A stretch of 64,000 nt of DNA, taken from NCBI RefSeq assembly GCF_050908995.1, contig NC_135132.1:4707001-4771000 (forward strand), in the 5' to 3' direction. Positions 11,468-22,875 of this stretch are shown in pieces. A program made the translations under genes and the position numbers. The notes below the pieces were generated by a model. That model did no database searches and had not been told where the DNA came from. It saw nothing but the letters and a program-made list of their open reading frames with translations. This DNA is from Andrena cerasifolii. Its lineage: Eukaryota; Arthropoda; Insecta; Hymenoptera; Andrenidae. Within the stretch, counting starts at the first letter, position 1. Every line of letters begins with the position of its first letter.

Positions 11468-11639
11468 TGTAACTCGTAACGAGTTTATTTTAGCTACACG
11501 GGGACTAAGAGGAAATAAACTTGGAACTTCTATATATACGAACGAGAGTGGACGATAGGACTTGCCAGAAGAGTAGACCTCTAGCGGCGCCGGCGGAGAC
11601 TAACCGGCGTGACCCATGTGGTGGGGCCGGGACGTCACA
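11468..11639 (-). mobile_element. Possible solo LTR, minus strand (172 bp)
   Basis: Read on the minus strand it begins TGTGACGTCC and ends in CGAGTTACA, fitting the TG...CA ends of LTRs. A TATATATA box lies in the middle and AATAAA lies about 25 bases before the end, in the order expected for an LTR promoter and polyadenylation signal. The flanks (GTTGA left, TTACG right) do not form a clear target duplication, so the boundaries are uncertain. No internal retroelement sequence is attached. Confidence 0.4.
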
Positions 11640-11976
11640 TTACGATATCGGCAATCCTTTCCTACTATATACCTACTATAGCCGAGATAAAATCAATTGA
11701 CCACTCGCGGTCTCTGCCCCCACCAAACCTAAAAAAGTGGAATACTTACTGACACCTCTAAATTGGTACATGGGGCTATTAATGGTATGTGTCTTCCCCT
11801 GCAAATATATTACAAACAATTTTCAAAATCCTGTCACTTCTACAAACACTCTACCAAACACACGAGTAGTAGGCAACCGATATTTAGGCAACGGCCTATG
11901 ATGTGCGATGAGGCCCATAGGTGGCGTCCATTCATGAGGAGTTCGGAAGACAGGGACCGTGGAGAGTCGGGACGTG

Positions 11977-12042
11977 GCCGTGGTGGCAAACGCAACTGCT
12001 CAGCAAGCGGACGGCTCGGGTTTGATCCCCGACACCCCGTGG
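11977..12042 (+). repeat. tRNA-like SINE head, copy 1
   Basis: GGCTCGGGTTTGATCCCCG is a close match to a tRNA T-arm and polymerase III B box (consensus GGTTCGANTCC), with five pairable bases on each side of the loop. An A box is not convincing, and no full cloverleaf forms. It is best seen as tRNA-derived SINE sequence captured in the array, not a working tRNA gene. Confidence 0.5.
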
Positions 12043-12264
12043 CTCTCTTTTTCCGACTCCTACAGTTTCAGAAGTGGGATCCTGACCCCTTAGACGTGTG
12101 CCTCTCGGATTATGGCCAAGGGCGGCGGCGCATATGTCAGGTATGGCCGAACTGTAGTAGGCAACCGGCATTTAGGCAACGGCCTATGGTGTGCGATGAG
12201 GCCCATAGGGTGGCGGCCATTTATGAGGAGTTCGGAAGAACAGGGACCGTGGAGAGTCGGCGTT

Positions 12265-12410
12265 AAGGCTGCCGTCCCAATGGGCGGCTGGTGATTGTGG
12301 CTGGCGACTGCGCCACTAGTGCAAAGGAGACACAGATACCTACTTCTTCCTTATACTAGTGGCGCAGTCGCCAGCCGCAGTCACCAACCGCCCATTGGAA
12401 CGGCAGCCTT
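12265..12410. repeat. Foldback hairpin, copy 1 (146 bp)
   Basis: AAGGCTGCCGTCCCAATGGG at the left is mirrored by CCCATTGGAACGGCAGCCTT at the right. Arms of roughly 57-60 bases match with few mismatches across CTGGCGACTGCGCCACTAGT and close on a loop of about 30 bases. Confidence 0.9.
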
Positions 12411-12411
12411 T

Positions 12412-12480
12412 AGCCGTGGTGGCAAACGCGACTGATCAGCACGCGGATGGCTCGGGCGGTTTCGATTCCCGGCGCCGTGG
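12412..12480 (+). repeat. tRNA-like SINE head, copy 2
   Basis: The same block as at 11977-12042, here with GGTTTCGATTCCCGGCG, a near-consensus B box carrying a short insertion just before it. Confidence 0.5.
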
Positions 12481-12688
12481 CCTCCCTTTTTACAACTCCT
12501 ACAATTTCAGAAGTGGGATCCTGACCCCTTAGACGTGTGCCTCTCGGATTATGGCCAAGGGCGGCGGCGCATATGTCAGGTATGGCCGAACTGTAGTAGG
12601 CAACGGCCTATGGTATGCGATGAGGCCCATAGGGTGGCGGCCATTTATGAGGAGTTCGGAAGAACAGGGACCGTGGAGAGTCGGCGTT

Positions 12689-12834
12689 AAGGCTGCCGTC
12701 CCAATGGGCGGCTGGTGATTGTGGCTGGCGACTGCGCCACTAGTGTAAAGGAGACATAGACAGATACTTCTTCCTTATACTAGTGGCGCAGTCGCCAGCC
12801 GCAGTCACCAACCGCCCATTGGAACGGCAGCCTT
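12689..12834. repeat. Foldback hairpin, copy 2 (146 bp)
   Basis: A second copy of the hairpin at 12265-12410, 424 bases downstream and nearly identical, including both arms. The loops differ slightly. This shows that the unit was duplicated after the hairpin was acquired. Confidence 0.9.
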
Positions 12835-12836
12835 TT

Positions 12837-12900
12837 GCCGTGATGGCAATCGCGACTGATCAGCACGCGGATGGCTCGGGTTCGATTCCCGGCGCCCCGT
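12837..12900 (+). repeat. tRNA-like SINE head, copy 3
   Basis: The best-preserved copy: GGGTTCGATTCCCGGCGCCC contains an exact GGTTCGATTCC B box and a five-base-pair T-arm. No A box or complete tRNA fold is evident. Confidence 0.55.
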
Positions 12901-12925
12901 AGCTCTCTGTTTCCGACTCCTACAC

Positions 12926-15409
12926 ATGTAAAGCACGGGCAGAAAATATTAACCATTCCCATAACGATCTTTTTTTAATTCGCCAATATTATTATCACAA
13001 AAATGTGTAGGGACGATTAAAACTAAAAACGTAGAAGGCAGAAGTGGTTCACATTTTCAGAAATACGAAAGACTCCAAGTAGCAAATATATTCCACGTGC
13101 CTTCCAAGGTTGCGTCAAGCGGCGATGGGTGGGAGTAGCCAAGCAACGCAGCGGTGGTAGCCAGAAACAATATGCTGGGGGTAGCGCGCTACCTCAGTGG
13201 CCTCGAGCAGCTAATTGATTTCGCCCCTACTGTAGCTGCTGCGCGCAGCAGATCAATCGTACATCTTCTGCCCATTTTAATAACCTGCACATCCTTCGAT
13301 TCTTTCTCCACGTGATAGTAATTAGCTCTGGATTCTGCCATGCGATCGACGGGATTAATTCACGTATTAACACTGTAATGCGTTTATAGTATGCATTAAT
13401 GAGCCGTCAGACTGTGAATCCTCGCCCGCATACCTCGTCACGTATTTATTCGATTCGAAGCATAGACAATGGCGGCTGATTCCCTGCGATCGCGTCCCAT
13501 TTCGAAGGCTGCTTGAATGTCATAACGCGACACGTGCCGCGACTGCAATCACATTTGCAATCTGTCAGAATTGAATTCGGGAGCCACTGTTGCCAGCCGA
13601 CCCGCCTGGAACCTGTTGCCTCTGAATTTAACGAGACTACTGGGACAATCGTCGAATAATCTTGTTCAGTCTTCAGACAACATCTGCTCAATTAACGATT
13701 AGCCGCCGCTCAAGCGACAGAACCCGAAGAAGCGGGGCAAAGAAGCGGGGATTATTGAATTTCAGTCCCTTCTGCCAGTTACGTGCATTCCTTCTTCGCG
13801 GATGTTCGTGTTTTCAAATATTTCGGAGAATTTCCTGAAATTATCCAGTGACAGAAATTTAATGAGGTGTTTTTATAAGCGGGGAAATATTTCTCATTTT
13901 GGTGCCTTCGTGGGAGTAAGTGTAAGTTGGGATTATTTTTAATATAAATTTTTATGGACCTTTTCGTCCATGAGCAAGTGACAAATTTTTTTAGCAGTTT
14001 AAACTCATCGAAAACAATTTAGGTGTTCAGTGAAAATATTAGTCTAGTGTATATTATATTCCTACAACAGGGTAATTATTTACAAATACTGTCAAAAGTA
14101 TTTTCTATCCATAGAAATACATCTTCCCTTTCATAATCTATACATTTTCCCAGAGTTTTTAATGCATTGTAATTGCGGAGAACTTTTTAAAAAATAAAAG
14201 AAGTTTGCAAATATAGCTTCTCCATATTTGGCACAGACGTTACAAACACTCTGGACGATAATTAATTTTTTAACATCGACGCGATGCCTAAAAAAAGAAA
14301 CAGAAAAATTCTCGCTCGAGTGGGTTAATATGTAAGTGTGATTAAACTTGCACCTTTTAGCTGACAAGGAAATTTCATTGTCCTGTCTGCTGAAAAATGG
14401 TCTAAGTCCCTCCAAAGAGCTTTCAACTTTGTCGCTGAACGTCGTTAAATATTTGATAGGCTGCATTCAAGCTTTCAGCTATATTCTTCTGACATTTAAT
14501 GGAGGAGGGCTGGAATAATTCTAGATATTCTCTTGCGCGAGCTAGATAAGCACACTCGCCAAATAAAACATTTAAATGGGATTCCTTATTGGAAGGTCCC
14601 TTCTTACCATTTCTTATTGGTGCTTAATGTTCATTGTAATCAAAGACGACTGGTAATAATCACTGTTTGCTGAAATACGAATGTTTATTAGTATTTGCAG
14701 AATATTCCACATTCTACGAATTTAATTACACAGTAATTATCGATGTGATTATACAGGCATCTGATTTTGTTATGTTTCATTTGTACTAATGATGACCTAT
14801 AATTTTGATAACTAATGTGTTAATGGAATATTCGTCGAAATAATGATTATCTTATTGTTAGTAGCATACAAAGTTTATTATACGACATATTACCTTATTA
14901 ATTAAGAGTCTTAGTGCATTGCTTCTTTTTCTTATTAATAATGATGTGTTGCCACTAAAAATGTGGGTTATAACCCATGTAATCTATACATGTCAAGCAA
15001 ACTATAACGTAACAAGTTAAAACTTTAGGCAATTAATCTACGGAAGTGCCATGCATCAACTGTGGCCTTAATTATTTTTTTTTTTATTATGGATATAATT
15101 GTTGTGTGTCTTTGCATTATACAGCGTTTATAATGCAAAAGCTAATATGATCACAGAAGATAAATTTGAATGACTGAAACTCGCTCTACGTTCTTCCACT
15201 TTGTAAGTTCCAATCGCTGCCTACTAGCGCCATCTGCCCAATTAAACTCACCGTTTAGCACTGCACCCGCCATTTTGGAGTGAACTTAATCTCACTGTTG
15301 TTCTTCCACATATTTCCAACTTATCAATGGATTCCTGAAAATATCTTGTATAGAATAAGGTGCCTTTGATGGTACAGTCTTACTTTCAAGCTCAAAAATG
15401 GTATGTGAA
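12926..15409. other. Mostly unique non-coding region
   Basis: 13080-13260 and 13440-13760 are CpG-containing and complex; 13800-15150 is AT-rich. A GCGCCATCT motif is at 15227-15235. The 111-codon minus-strand open frame at 14131-14466 is in AT-rich DNA and looks like chance. Confidence 0.35.
15227..15235 (-). promoter_or_regulatory. CTCF-like AGATGGCGC motif
   Basis: An exact AGATGGCGC on the minus strand. This resembles the core of the insect CTCF binding site. One of five exact copies in the window; binding is not shown. Confidence 0.3.
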
Positions 15410-15705
15410 AGTTCAGTTACCTCGTTCGACGATCCTGAATATTAAATTGCACCAAAGCCACTACAAAACAAAATCCCTCCCGTCTCAGGTAGGGCCTGAT
15501 ACAAAAGCTTACAAGTCCACCAGCAAACCCAAGAAGCCACGCACATCCGATTTTATTTTTTCCTTTACTAATCTCCCCTACCTCCTTCAACGTAGCAGCT
15601 CCTAAAGGATCACAAAGTCGACCCAGATCGTTCGACGACCCTGAATGCTAAATCACATCACAGTCACTCGGAAACCAAATCTCTCCCTTCAAGCACAGGT
15701 CTAGC
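15410..15705 (+). repeat. Diverged tandem duplication, period about 206 bp
   Basis: TTCGACGATCCTGAATATTA at 15425 recurs as TTCGACGACCCTGAATGCTA at 15631. Around 85 bases are alignable in each, continuing through CCAAATCTCTCCC-type sequence. This is an old direct duplication with no coding capacity that I can defend. Confidence 0.65.
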
Positions 15706-17604
15706 TCGTCCCACGCCACTATCAGTCCCTCACCCACTTAATAAACCAGCAATCCAAACATACTTAACAGAAAGTCCAGTGCTAGCCCGCCCCAGGTTGC
15801 CACCATACTCCTGCAAGGCATATTCATAGCAAAATTAACGACCCGTGCCTAACTTCGCTTCCTTCCTCCCATCTGCTGGTAAGAGGTGCCCAGAGAGTTC
15901 TCCAGCCTGTCCCACAGGCACGAATCCTTTGCGCGTTTGCACCCCACCGTTATTGCCTCTTGTGAAGCTACCCAGTTTGGTTAGCATTCTACAAGTTAGT
16001 TCATATTTATGGATCTGGCGCGTGTCGATCCCTGGGCTGATCTGTAGGTCTCGAAATCTCGCGTCCTGTTCGATTAAACGTCTGGTTGGATGGTGGATAC
16101 TAGTGCACACGGGATGAATAGACGCAGGCACGTCGAAGACGCTGTGTTCGTGAGTCTGTATCCTGGTGAACGTTCGCTTGGAGATGGTACGCCGAGGATT
16201 GGTATTTCGAGGGCTGAGGAAGACTTTGGGGAACCTGGGGCTTTGATTCGATTGGGGGTTATGTTCCTCAGAGAGTGTTTTTGAAAAGTTTCGCTGGGGG
16301 ATGTGAGTTGGGAGTTTCTTTGGCAGGTCTTGCTAACTTAGATTCGGGACAGTGTTCCAAAGTGCTTTTTAGATGTTAGGGGTTGAAAGGTGGACCCAAA
16401 AGTATTTCCTATTGATGAAGATTTTTAAATGGCAGGCTGTTTTGAGCTGAACGTGAGTTTTTTGTGTTTATGGCAAGAGTCTTCCTTCTAATTATTGTGG
16501 GCTAGCTTTCGACTAGTAGTAAGTTTGTTGAATCATCATCACAATTAACATCTACAAGTGTAGGTATCAAATTGCGCCTTCTCAAACTCTGTGTAAATAT
16601 AATGATAATTGTCACAGGGATTTTTTCCCAGTAGATTAATTTCTTTTAATATGCAAGGATAGAAGCTAATCATCAAGTGTAGGGAATGAAAGAATCGTGT
16701 ACATGGCTCACTATTTGCATTTTTCTCGTCGACAAAATTGTTTAGCCGAACAATAATCGGGCGCGCTGCGCAAATTATCGACTGACAATCTCTATTATTT
16801 ACTCTTTAAGGAAAAATAGGAATTATTACTCTGTTGATTGATACTTGCCTGATATTTTGCAGAAAAACGTTCGAGTATCAATTTGACTACTTTGTTGAGT
16901 CGATGAGAAGCTGACAAGTATGCGCTAGGTCTTAGTTCTATTCAGTTGCATTATCTGTTTGAATAGATTTTATATTTACCATTTGGAGTATCTAGGTGTA
17001 CCCATGTTCCTTTTGGAAGTGTATTGCCACGGTTTGCTAGGATTACAAGTAGCTTCATCTGGGGGTACATTGATCTTCTTAGTCTCAGACAAAAGATTTT
17101 CACTTGCGTAAATTTCCTGCGATGAATTGAAAGGTAGGGAACTGTTTGTTAAGGACACTTCAATTATTGTAGGCATTATAAGATTCAGGAGACCAACAGT
17201 TGCGCGTATAGTACGAGAATTTTCAAAGGATCCTCCTGGAGGTGAAAATATCTTCTCTTAAATGAGGAAGAAACTCGCAGGCCACTCAGATTTTATTGCT
17301 AAAAGGCTTCTTAGCTTTAAGGATGAGGAGAGACAATCTTCTTGGTATTAAGAAAGCTTTAAGCGGAACAAAGTGGTTAATTTTTAGCTGAACCAGGTAG
17401 CCAGCGTAATAGTGGTCTTTAACACTTCGTTTAGTTAGGTTAGATTGCGTTTCCGCTCACGTGAAAATCATGTTTTACTAAATGCTCAGCCTACAATTTA
17501 GAACCATCACATCTGTTCAACCCTACTAATCCCTTTCCTACATTTACAGGATAATCACTGCCCTTTAGTTCCAACCTATATCGTTCGCAGCCAATAATTA
17601 GGGG
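15706..17604. other. Mixed region, no confirmed gene
   Basis: 15840-16300 is moderately GC-rich with overlapping open frames on both strands, typical of chance. The minus-strand frame at 16976-17252 (about 92 codons, Ser/Pro/Asn-rich) follows a pyrimidine-rich TTTCTTCCTCATTTAAG acceptor-like site and ends next to a GTAAAT donor-like site. It could be an exon of an unknown gene, but its length is not unusual for chance. Confidence 0.25.
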
Positions 17605-17675
17605 TTGCTGCGCCATGCTAAAACTAATCATCCTCCAACAGTACCAATTTATAGTTAACATAATTCCACTATAGT
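17605..17675 (+). repeat. Left remnant of AGTACCATCC-type minisatellite
   Basis: CCTCCAACAGTACCAATTTA, followed by a TAACATAATTCC unit, matches the array that resumes at 18821. The array is split here by the element at 17676-18812. The last 8 bases, ACTATAGT, are the left target duplication. Confidence 0.75.
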
Positions 17676-18812
17676 GTGATTTATTAAAGAAGGCGCCTGG
17701 GCGGCCCGTGGGCCGGCGCGCGTGGCTCGGGAGAGACCCGATGCCTGCTCCGTACTTCGTGCGACGTTGTCACGTTGTGTAGCAGATCGGAAGTCTCTTT
17801 TTATCTTCAAGTGCAGCTGTATCTGTCTCACTGGCTCGATAAAACAGATTCCTTCATCTACACGTCACTCCACGCCAAATCGATCACATTTTTAGAGACT
17901 TTAATCGGAACGCAATATGTATTACGTGAATCACGTGAAATTATGGAAAGCTTTAAGAGAGTGTTCAACAGGTTTTGAACTTGGTTGCAAAATATAGGAC
18001 TTTGAATTGTCCGATTACTGCCTATGTTCGTGAAAAGATGCTGTACTTCTGAATTTTTATTTCGAAAACTATCAACAGCATTGGGTTAATTTTCTTTTAT
18101 TTTAATCGAGAATAATTAATCTGTCAGAATAAAGTTTTGAATTTGTCAATCTATTTGAAGAAATAGGGGCATATTTTTTACAATTTGGAAACAAGCGACC
18201 TTCTAGGAGAAATTTGCAAAATAAAACTTCGGTTATAATTTTAAAAATCACAAAATTAATTATTCTATCTAAAAAAATATTATCAGAATAGGCCGCACCT
18301 TCTGGATTAAAATAAAAAAATAATGAAATCAATAGGATAAAGAGTTTCCGAGATAAAAATTCATAGGCACAGCTGGGTTTCATGACAATAGGCAAAAATT
18401 AAACAAATTCAAAACCAGCAAAGTGATGCCTGAAAGCCTCTCTGACATCGATTGCAAAAAGTGATCGATTTGGCGTGGAATGACCCTAAATAGAATAAGA
18501 ATCCTATGAGCCTGTATTCCTCCACTTGTCCGTCATTCATTCTGCATGCCGCGTACCGTCCGCAGTCGCCAATAAGATTCGACATTCTGTCAAATTTCTA
18601 TGGGAAGGACGTTGGCCTCGCCGTCTCGACGAGGATAGCGTTATACACCCGACAAAGACAACGAAATTACTCCAGGCCCAGAGTTAAGTAGTCGAAAGTC
18701 ATTGGCTAAGGCGTAGGGAGCCGCGTAGGGGAAGCACCAATCACGAGCCTGGAGTAGCGGCAACATCGCAAGTTCTGGTCCCGGTCCCAAGGCGCCTTCT
18801 TTAGTAAATCAG
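17676..18812. mobile_element. DNA transposon with 8-bp target duplication (1137 bp)
   Basis: The inverted ends GTGATTTATTAAAGAAGGCG and CTGATTTACTAAAGAAGGCG (right end read in reverse) agree over at least 23 bases, up to GGCGCC. ACTATAGT is repeated on both sides (17668-17675 and 18813-18820). Removing the element rejoins two halves of the same minisatellite, which confirms the boundaries. An 8-bp duplication fits hAT- or P-type transposases. Internal sequence has no long reading frame, so it is non-autonomous. Confidence 0.85.
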
Positions 18813-18820
18813 ACTATAGT

Positions 18821-19265
18821 AACATCCACCATCAGCCATTTATATTCGCCAGTAGTCCAATAGTACCATCGTTCAGCAATGCCAACTTATAATGAAGAAT
18901 ATCCCCATAGTACATTCCTTCATCACTACAAATTTCTGATTAACAATACTCCAGTATCTAGCACATTCTTTTACCAGTACCCATATCTAATTAATACTGT
19001 TCCAGTAGTACAATCCTCCAACAGTACAAATCTGTAATCAACAATATCTCAAAAGTACCATTCAACAGAGGTGGCCATTTATAATCAACAATATTCCAAC
19101 AGTATCATGCTCGAACAGTACCCACTTGCAATCAATAATATTCAAATAGTACCATTCTTCACCAGCACCTGTTTCTAACCAGCAGCATTCCAGTAGTACC
19201 ATCCATCTCCATTATCAATTTCTAACCAACCATACCCCAATAGTACCATCCTTCAGCAGCACCCA
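18821..19265 (+). repeat. Degenerate 50-55 bp minisatellite (AGTACCATCC type)
   Basis: About eight loosely conserved units of the form ATATTCCAGTAGTACCATCC, then TTCAACAGTACCCATTTCTA, then ATCAACA. The units are diverged and in places only half present. The array continues from 17605-17675 across the inserted transposon. Confidence 0.8.
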
Positions 19266-20811
19266 TCGACACCCCAACGACACCCGTTGCGCGCTGTCCC
19301 CCCAGAGTACTCCGGCCTCTTCGAAGACAACTCCCCCGGAAGTGTGGACGCCTCCGCAGCGCAGCACGGGCCGCTAATCCGGCAACAGGTACACCAAGCT
19401 CGGCGTAACGACGTGAAATCGGTATTTCGCGCGGCGACGATAGGCCCGCGCGAGCAGGAATGGGCAGGGAAAATTGGACAGCCGGCCGGTGTAGAGGGAG
19501 ACAGAGGCGCGCCACGGTCCGTCGAGCAGATGGCGTGGCCGTGCATATTGGCTAAAAATGTAAATTGTCCCAGGCAACGACGTGCCAACCCCGTTCATCG
19601 TTTCAGCCTGTTCGTTCGTTCGAGCGCGCTCTGCCCAGCCGCTGTGAGGTAATTGAAAACACGCGTCATCTCCGGCAACGATGACCGAGGGGTCCCGTTC
19701 TGACGCGTCCGGTGCTAGCCGCCTCTTCCTCCTGCTTTCCCGACTTCTGACGCGAGTTCACTGCACAGAAAGCTTCGCCGACACTTCGGTATGCTAGAGA
19801 GCATAAGCGCACTGTGTCTGGTGGAGATTTAGACGAAGACAGTTACATGGTACAAATTTGTCCCGAAAGAAGGCGACGGTTAGCCCCGAACTGTCACCTT
19901 CGAGTCTCTTCGGCTTGCCGTTATTGCCTCATTGCGTAGCATATGAGCCACAGGGATTGAGTGACCTTTCCGCTCGTTGCATCTCATGCGTCGCGGCAAC
20001 AACAGAAGTGAAGGGGATAGCTATCACCCTATTTCGAGGCAGAAACAACATGAGTCCTGCATTTTTGAAACTGCTAGACCCATCTGTATTTGTTCCACAA
20101 GCAGAATGTGCTCCCAATTTTTCATACACCACCTTTGAATTATCCTTAGTAAGTAATCCCAGAGATTACACATTTTCAATGATTCAAACCCCTCAACAAA
20201 TTCCACCGCATGGGCGATTCAGCGGACCTGACATCTGCATTTGCGCGTCTGCACCGCTTTCCCTCCCTTCATCGCTTAGTGTTTTCCTCTCAGCGCGGAG
20301 TTAATCGCCAGCGAATTACCCATGGTTGGATACAGAATTAATCAAACGCGGACGGTCGCGGCGCGCGAGGGAAAGAGCACCACGGGCTTTGGTGAATAAC
20401 GAGAGGAACGCGCCGAGCTAAAAGAGGAAGAAACTGGAACCGCTGGGAATAAAAGAAGAGAGGGTGTTCCAAAGCGAAGTAACCAAAGGTGGACACGCCA
20501 TGGACACTTTATCCGATGGTATTAACGCGGAATAACGCGTGCAATTATCCCTTTGAGCGTCCCCTTGAAGCTCACTTTGTGCTGGGTCGGTGACGTGTCT
20601 AGAATTCTATCTCTGGTGGTGTTGAAGGGACGAAGAGTGGAGTTGAAATTCTGGGACTTTTTTGTCCTGTTAGGTCTTATTATTTTGTACTTAAATTGTT
20701 TGTCTTTGAAGGATGTTGGGTATATTGTTGGATAAATTCATGGTAGAGTTAGGACTCTGACACCGACTTTGAGGGAAAGAGTGGTGAGTTGACAGGTTGT
20801 ATGCGTTCAGT
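19266..20811. other. CpG-rich island and flank
   Basis: 19260-19760 is one of the most CpG-rich parts of the window, with overlapping open frames on both strands that match no known protein. 19858-20304 has a 148-codon open frame without an ATG start (it opens with TTG) and without recognisable domains. I regard these as non-coding, possibly regulatory, sequence. Confidence 0.35.
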
Positions 20812-20820
20812 AGATGGCGC
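20812..20820 (+). promoter_or_regulatory. CTCF-like AGATGGCGC motif
   Basis: An exact AGATGGCGC followed by CACTGCGG, preceded by GT. Plausible insect CTCF-type core; untested. Confidence 0.3.
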
Positions 20821-21739
20821 CACTGCGGTAGGAAATGTTAGGGGTTCACTCAAGTACTGTCACGGATTCTAGTGTTTGTTATTTATTTGATGTAATGAGA
20901 GTTCAATTGGCATTGTACTAGTGCTTCTCCACTTTAAATTGAGGTTATGGAGGTGGACTCAGGAAGAAAATTCTAGGAACTGGAAGGGTGTACTGAATTC
21001 TTCCTTAAACACTTCCTTACAATTCCACTTTCCAAATAATGCTACAGTTGTCTAACCGCAAAGAGTTTTAGCCTTATAAATGCCCATTCCCTGACAAGAT
21101 CTATGATCTTACATCTATAAGGCTTTAAACATGAAGTATTATTATATTCATGACCGCTCCACCCTTCGCTATAATTACAACTTATTTTCTCAAAACTTAC
21201 TCAAACCTGATGAACAAAGGCGCTCGAATCCACCTTGGTGCATACTGGAGCCACAACTAGGTCGTCCAATCGAAGCTAATCGCAAAGTGGGGGAAGGCAC
21301 TCGACTGATGACGACAGGGTCCCGCCGAATCCTGGAGGATAGATAAACCATCATGATCGCGGATGAGGAGCGATTTCCTTGTCGATATCAAAATCAGAAA
21401 CCTAGGACACGTTAACGAGTCCAGTCGGTCGCCCCTGTACGCCGGCTCTCGATCGGTCGATACACGTTCGTGCTACTAATTGGCAATCAGTGTACCTGCA
21501 TTAGAAATATTGACAGTGACGCGTGAATGATGATGCACTGCGGACGTTTAGTGTGATTTTCTGGTAATGATAGAGGATAATGGTCGTCGGTTGGAACGAC
21601 AGCGTCTGAATCAAACAGGATTTTTTATTCTTATTTTTTATTTCGACGTTAAGAAATATATGTTATTTCGAAATGACGAGCTCCATTCAACTGGAGTAAA
21701 CTAATTGTGGGCGAAGCATTAGTGTCTGTTTCCTCAAGG
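20821..21739. other. Unique non-coding stretch
   Basis: Mixed AT-rich sequence, with a CpG-containing part near 21380-21480. Nothing recognised. Confidence 0.35.
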
Positions 21740-22301
21740 CAATGTTTAATTGTCCATTATCATACCTCCCTAGTGAAGTCTAAGTATCTGTGCATTTAAA
21801 CCACGCGTGTCTATAGTCACCTACTTAATTATACTGTAAGTATCTATGAACACCTAGGTCTGAATATGTTGAAGGGATCTATAAGTATCTGGCTCTAAAT
21901 ATGGTATAGCAGATATCTAGATATAAATAGAGTGTGACCATGTAGGACCACCAGGCCTATAGATATCTATTAATGCCGTCCTCTAAATGCTACATGCTTC
22001 TGTAAATACCGATATTTCAATGTACTATAAGTGAAGTTCTAAATATACTGTAGCCATTTATAGACGTTTCCTCCAAATAGGGTATAATCATGTGCAAACA
22101 TGCTGGTCCAAATATTCCATAGCTGTCATAGTGTTCTATAGATACTGTCAACCTGAACATACTATAGGTATTTAAAGACAACTGTGCATAAACACAGCTA
22201 GACATCCTATCATTCATCCTGGACATCTTAGACATTCATCTAGACGGGTACACATCCTATCATCCATCCTAGACATCTTAGACATCCATCTAGGCAGGTA
22301 G
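21740..22301 (+). repeat. Degenerate tandem repeats ending in a 50-bp duplication
   Basis: 21820-22190 holds loosely recurring phrases such as CTATAGATATCT and TCTAAATAT...TATAG at about 40-base spacing. The last part is clear: ACATCCTATCATTCATCCTG at 22202 recurs 50 bases later at 22252 with few changes, giving two full units of a 50-bp repeat. Confidence 0.6.
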
Positions 22302-22654
22302 ACACAGCCCTATCTTCAACATGTTATGTGCGTTCTTCTTTTATTATCAGATCCAACATGATCTTCTAATTGTCACAAACTTGATAGTTCGAGATAAGAT
22401 CAGAGCTGAGTATGGCTATGCTACAGAGCACATCCAATCACCTGAGAGCAATTACTCCTATGAATCTATGGACACGTAGCTGTTATGTATCAGATGATGA
22501 ATTATTTGAAGAAGGAACGAAGATATTAAGTAATTACAAGCTACTGAACGCCATACAGGTAACCCCCCCCCATAACGTGGATATTCCGTTCCTTAAAAAT
22601 GCGGCATTATTTAAACTGCGTTACGCCAGAATCGCAATCAGATCTCACAAGGGA

Positions 22655-22875
22655 AGATCCCGAACCCGGAAATTCAAAAAATTCTGAAACTTTGTGAATA
22701 TGTAGGGGATTTCATCCTGATTACAACCCAATTTGGTTTGCTGCCCAAATCCACTTAAAGGGGGTGAAATTAACCACTGAAAATTCGGCTATTTCCGATT
22801 TTGTGTTATAACTCGCAGACTGTAACTTCCTTCTTTTAATTAGATCAACAAAATCGGAAAATAGCCGGATTTTCA
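22655..22875 (+). repeat. Foldback repeat, family B, copy 2
   Basis: GGAAATTCAAAAAATTCTGA, then TTTGCTGCCCAAATCCACTT and AAGGGGGTGAAATTAACC, match the reverse of 2441-2735. Inside, TCGGCTATTTCCGATTTTGT faces ACAAAATCGGAAAATAGCCG, a clear inverted pair. It is non-coding. Confidence 0.7.

Larger units (their letters stand above)
11868..12925. repeat. Complex tandem array of about 290/424-bp units
   Basis: The landmark CAACGGCCTATG occurs at 11889, 12177 and 12601. Each unit continues with GATGAGGCCCATAGG and GGACCGTGGAGAGTCGG, then a tRNA-like block with a B box. Spacing is 288 and then 424 bases. The difference is a foldback block present in units 2 and 3 but absent from unit 1. The array thus shows duplication plus insertion and later copying of the insert. 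A 167-codon open frame running through it is not a credible gene. Confidence 0.85.

Noticed and set aside
11763..12266. 167-codon plus-strand frame
   Set aside because: It runs through the SINE-like tandem array and contains no recognisable protein motif.
12837..12900. Functional tRNA gene
   Set aside because: The B box and T-arm are good, but there is no proper A box, D-arm, anticodon arm or acceptor stem.
16976..17252. 92-codon minus-strand exon-like frame with acceptor and donor-like sites
   Set aside because: It looks protein-like, but many frames of this length occur by chance at this base composition, and no partner exon or family was found. Mentioned in the region entry only.
19858..20304. 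148-codon plus-strand frame
   Set aside because: It has no ATG at its start and no domain. Several frames of this length are expected by chance in a 64-kb window.
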